Below are positions 62,450-64,000 of a stretch of DNA of 64,000 nucleotides, piece after piece (the stretch's first letter is position 1; each line of letters opens with the position of its first letter). Both the position numbers and the translations under genes were made by a program. The notes below the pieces were generated by a model. The model saw only the letters and a program-made list of their open reading frames with translations, made no database searches and was not told where the DNA came from. Origin of the DNA: Desulfosarcinaceae bacterium (GTDB lineage: Bacteria; Desulfobacterota; Desulfobacteria; Desulfobacterales; Desulfosarcinaceae); NCBI GenBank assembly GCA_030066015.1, contig JASJCL010000020.1, positions 48,968-112,967 on the forward strand, given 5' to 3'.

Positions 62450-63864
62450 CGCCTCTGCTGTCGAGGGAGCTTGATCGACACGCGTGTCCCCGCATCCGGT
62501 TTGTTGTCGATGCGAATAAGTCCCTGGTGGGCCTCGATGATGTTCTTGACGATGCCCAATCCCAGGCCCGTACCCTGCTCCTTGGTGGTAAAAAAGGGAT
62601 CCCAGATGTCCTCTAATACGCTGGTCGGAATCCCGCTGCCCTCATCCTCGAAAAATACCCACAAGTCCTCCTCGCTGGGTTCGATGATGACGGTGATTTC
62701 GCCGCCATCCGGCATGGCCTGCATGGCGTTGATGAGGATATTGAGAAAGGCCTGATAGAGCATCTCCGAATCTGCCATGATCAAGGGCAGCTGCTTCCCA
62801 TAGCGCGTTTTTATAATGTACCCGTTCTGGGCGATCTGTGAGGAAAGATAGCCGATGTTTTTCTCGATCACCTCCTGAACCTGAATCGGGCTAAAATCCG
62901 GTGTCCGCGGGCGGGCAAAATTGAGAAAGTCGGTGATGATGTGATTGAGGCGTCCCGATTCCTGGACGATCACATCGGCGATTGCGTTTAGGGGCGTGTC
63001 GTCGATCTTTTTTTTGAGCAGTTCTGCCGAACTGCTGATGATTCCCAGAGGGTTTCGAATTTCATGGGAGATACCGGCAACCATCTCACCCAGTGTCGAC
63101 AGATGTTTGGCTTTGCTGAGCTGCTCCTTGAGACGGAGCTGTTCCAGGGCCCGCTTGTGGATAATCCCTTCGCCGCGCTTGACCACATAGGTCAAGGTCA
63201 GGAACAGGATGAACATGACGACCGTTATCGTACCCACCGTGAGCACCTGAAATTTGAATATCGCTTTGTAGTCCTCCGACATATCCTGGACAATCTCGAT
63301 GACGCCGAGCACCGGTCCTGAGATGCGCGAGAGCGGTTTTTCGGCCCTCAAGGGGGCAAAGGTGATGATCTTGATCTCCTTTGGGAATCCCAGAAGTATC
63401 TCCCAGAAGCTGCCGGACTGAACCAGTTTAGAACTGACCTCTCCCTGGGCCGCTTTGTTGTAACTGGCGCCGCCCAAATTGTGCATGCCGATAATCTCTT
63501 CCGAAAAACTATAGGCGATCTGGTCCGTCATGCCATAGATATTCACCATCTCGACCTTGAAGCTGTGTAAAGTGCTGCGGATCACATTGTCCATGCGTTC
63601 GAATTGCTCGTTGTTGCTGAGTTCGATTTTGCCGTATTTGAGCCCGACCGGAAGGATGAACTGGAGAAACACCTGGTGGTTGAGATTCTCGATGAGCAAC
63701 AGGGCGTAGTCGACGCTTTTTTCGTATTGCAGTTTGCGCACCCAGTGGGTGTTGAGGGCCGATAGGATGAGGGTCCCCAGAAAGATAACCACAAGACTGG
63801 TGTAGGTAAAATACTTCACCAGTCGAAAGGGTTTGGTCTTTTCGGTTTCCGTGCGTGGCGTCAT
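62446..63864 (-). CDS. Sensor histidine kinase partner of the sigma54 regulator
   Basis: A 472-residue membrane sensor kinase. One transmembrane helix lies near 15-40 (YTSLVVIFLGTLILS), a periplasmic sensor region of about 150 residues follows, and a second helix is near 195-220 (VGTITVVMFILFLTLTYVV). The kinase core has the His box GISHEIRNPLGIISS near 265, and ATPase motifs NILINAMQAMP and GTGLGLGIVKN. The ligand is unknown. ATG at 63864 is used; a TTG four codons upstream is possible, and no strong ribosome-binding site is seen. The region from 63865 to the right edge shows no further gene. Confidence 0.92.
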   Translation of the reverse strand: MTPRTETEKTKPFRLVKYFTYTSLVVIFLGTLILSALNTHWVRKLQYEKSVDYALLLIENLNHQVFLQFILPVGLKYGKIELSNNEQFERMDNVIRSTLHSFKVEMVNIYGMTDQIAYSFSEEIIGMHNLGGASYNKAAQGEVSSKLVQSGSFWEILLGFPKEIKIITFAPLRAEKPLSRISGPVLGVIEIVQDMSEDYKAIFKFQVLTVGTITVVMFILFLTLTYVVKRGEGIIHKRALEQLRLKEQLSKAKHLSTLGEMVAGISHEIRNPLGIISSSAELLKKKIDDTPLNAIADVIVQESGRLNHIITDFLNFARPRTPDFSPIQVQEVIEKNIGYLSSQIAQNGYIIKTRYGKQLPLIMADSEMLYQAFLNILINAMQAMPDGGEITVIIEPSEEDLWVFFEDEGSGIPTSVLEDIWDPFFTTKEQGTGLGLGIVKNIIEAHQGLIRIDNKPDAGTRVSIKLPRQQRR

Positions 63865-64000
63865 CAGGAAAGACAAATAGTCGGATCTCTAATAAAAGGT
63901 TAAAGCTCTTAACGCCCATTGCCGATAGCAATCTCAGCCCGGTAGCTCAGGCGGCGATCCGTCCAGGCCGCATCGTTCAGATTCCTTAGCGGGCGCCAAT

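Noticed and set aside
63937..63998. tRNA-like sequence near the right edge (GCCCGGTAGCTCAG at 63937 and a CGGGCGCCA end)
   Set aside because: The acceptor ends nearly pair, but the span is about 62 nt including CCA, the T-stem does not pair, the T-loop lacks the conserved A, and the D-arm is not formed. At best a chance or decayed tRNA.

Overview
The window looks like chromosomal DNA from a sulfate-reducer-like bacterium of the Desulfobacterota (former Deltaproteobacteria, probably Desulfobacterales). This rests on gene content: a single UbiE/MenG-type quinone methyltransferase, a TIGR04211-type SH3 protein, a small Arg-rich protein with a 'YFLRGGNERR' core, a Fur-FeoA fusion, a sigma54 response regulator, and the order ftsE-ftsX-envC-ctpA-YibQ-like deacetylase. 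The assignment is an inference. I see no rRNA, confident tRNA, CRISPR array, insertion sequence or prophage. Genes are dense, GC-rich and mostly housekeeping, in short operons on both strands.

Layout. 0-2.3 kb: leftward moxR-DUF58 operon running off the left edge, with a good sigma70 promoter. 2.3-5.3 kb: a terpenoid-cyclase-fold protein, a hexapeptide acetyltransferase and an MFS transporter. 5.4-9.2 kb: proteostasis block with two divergent Hsp20 genes and lon. 9.2-12.9 kb: rlpA, gmhB, recD2. 12.9-19.2 kb: DUF1178 protein, SH3 coiled-coil protein, nadB, ubiE/menG, dnaJ, queD and pyrE; the queD tail is the unit of a 52-bp tandem repeat carrying TTCG-loop hairpins. 19.5-25.0 kb: the cell-division and envelope operon ftsE-ftsX-envC-ctpA-deacetylase. 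25.2-27.9 kb: an ExeA/GspA-GspB pair. 28-35.8 kb: the most accessory-looking stretch, with prmA, two radical SAM proteins, a VWA/beta-propeller lipoprotein, a small Arg-rich protein and a DUF2064-glycosyltransferase fusion.

36-39 kb: pabA and a pabB-pabC fusion behind a promoter and terminator that look like an attenuator. 39-43 kb: a flavoprotein disulfide-reductase relative without its redox cysteines, then htpG behind a near-consensus sigma32 promoter. 43-47.3 kb: a two-component pair and a PIF1-like helicase with HRDC and helix-turn-helix ends. 47.3-52.7 kb: an HD-GYP protein and a HEAT-repeat protein that share an N-terminal domain, then a degenerate DEDDh-GIY-YIG protein. 53-54.7 kb: TauE/SafE permease and RmlD-like reductase. 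54.7-61 kb: a lipoprotein with a probable ATT start, recN, FmdB-like zinc ribbon, Fur-FeoA fusion, double-SH3 protein, PfkB kinase and TPR membrane protein. 61-63.9 kb: a leftward sigma54 response regulator and histidine kinase.

No classical defence or mobile system was found. The best candidates for undescribed biology are the shared HD-GYP/HEAT N-terminal module, the pabA and pyrE leaders, the queD-tail repeat, the cysteine-less flavoprotein and the radical SAM/DUF2064-GT neighbourhood. Start sites were chosen by eye from Shine-Dalgarno spacing and overlap. Family names come from recognised motifs, not searches.
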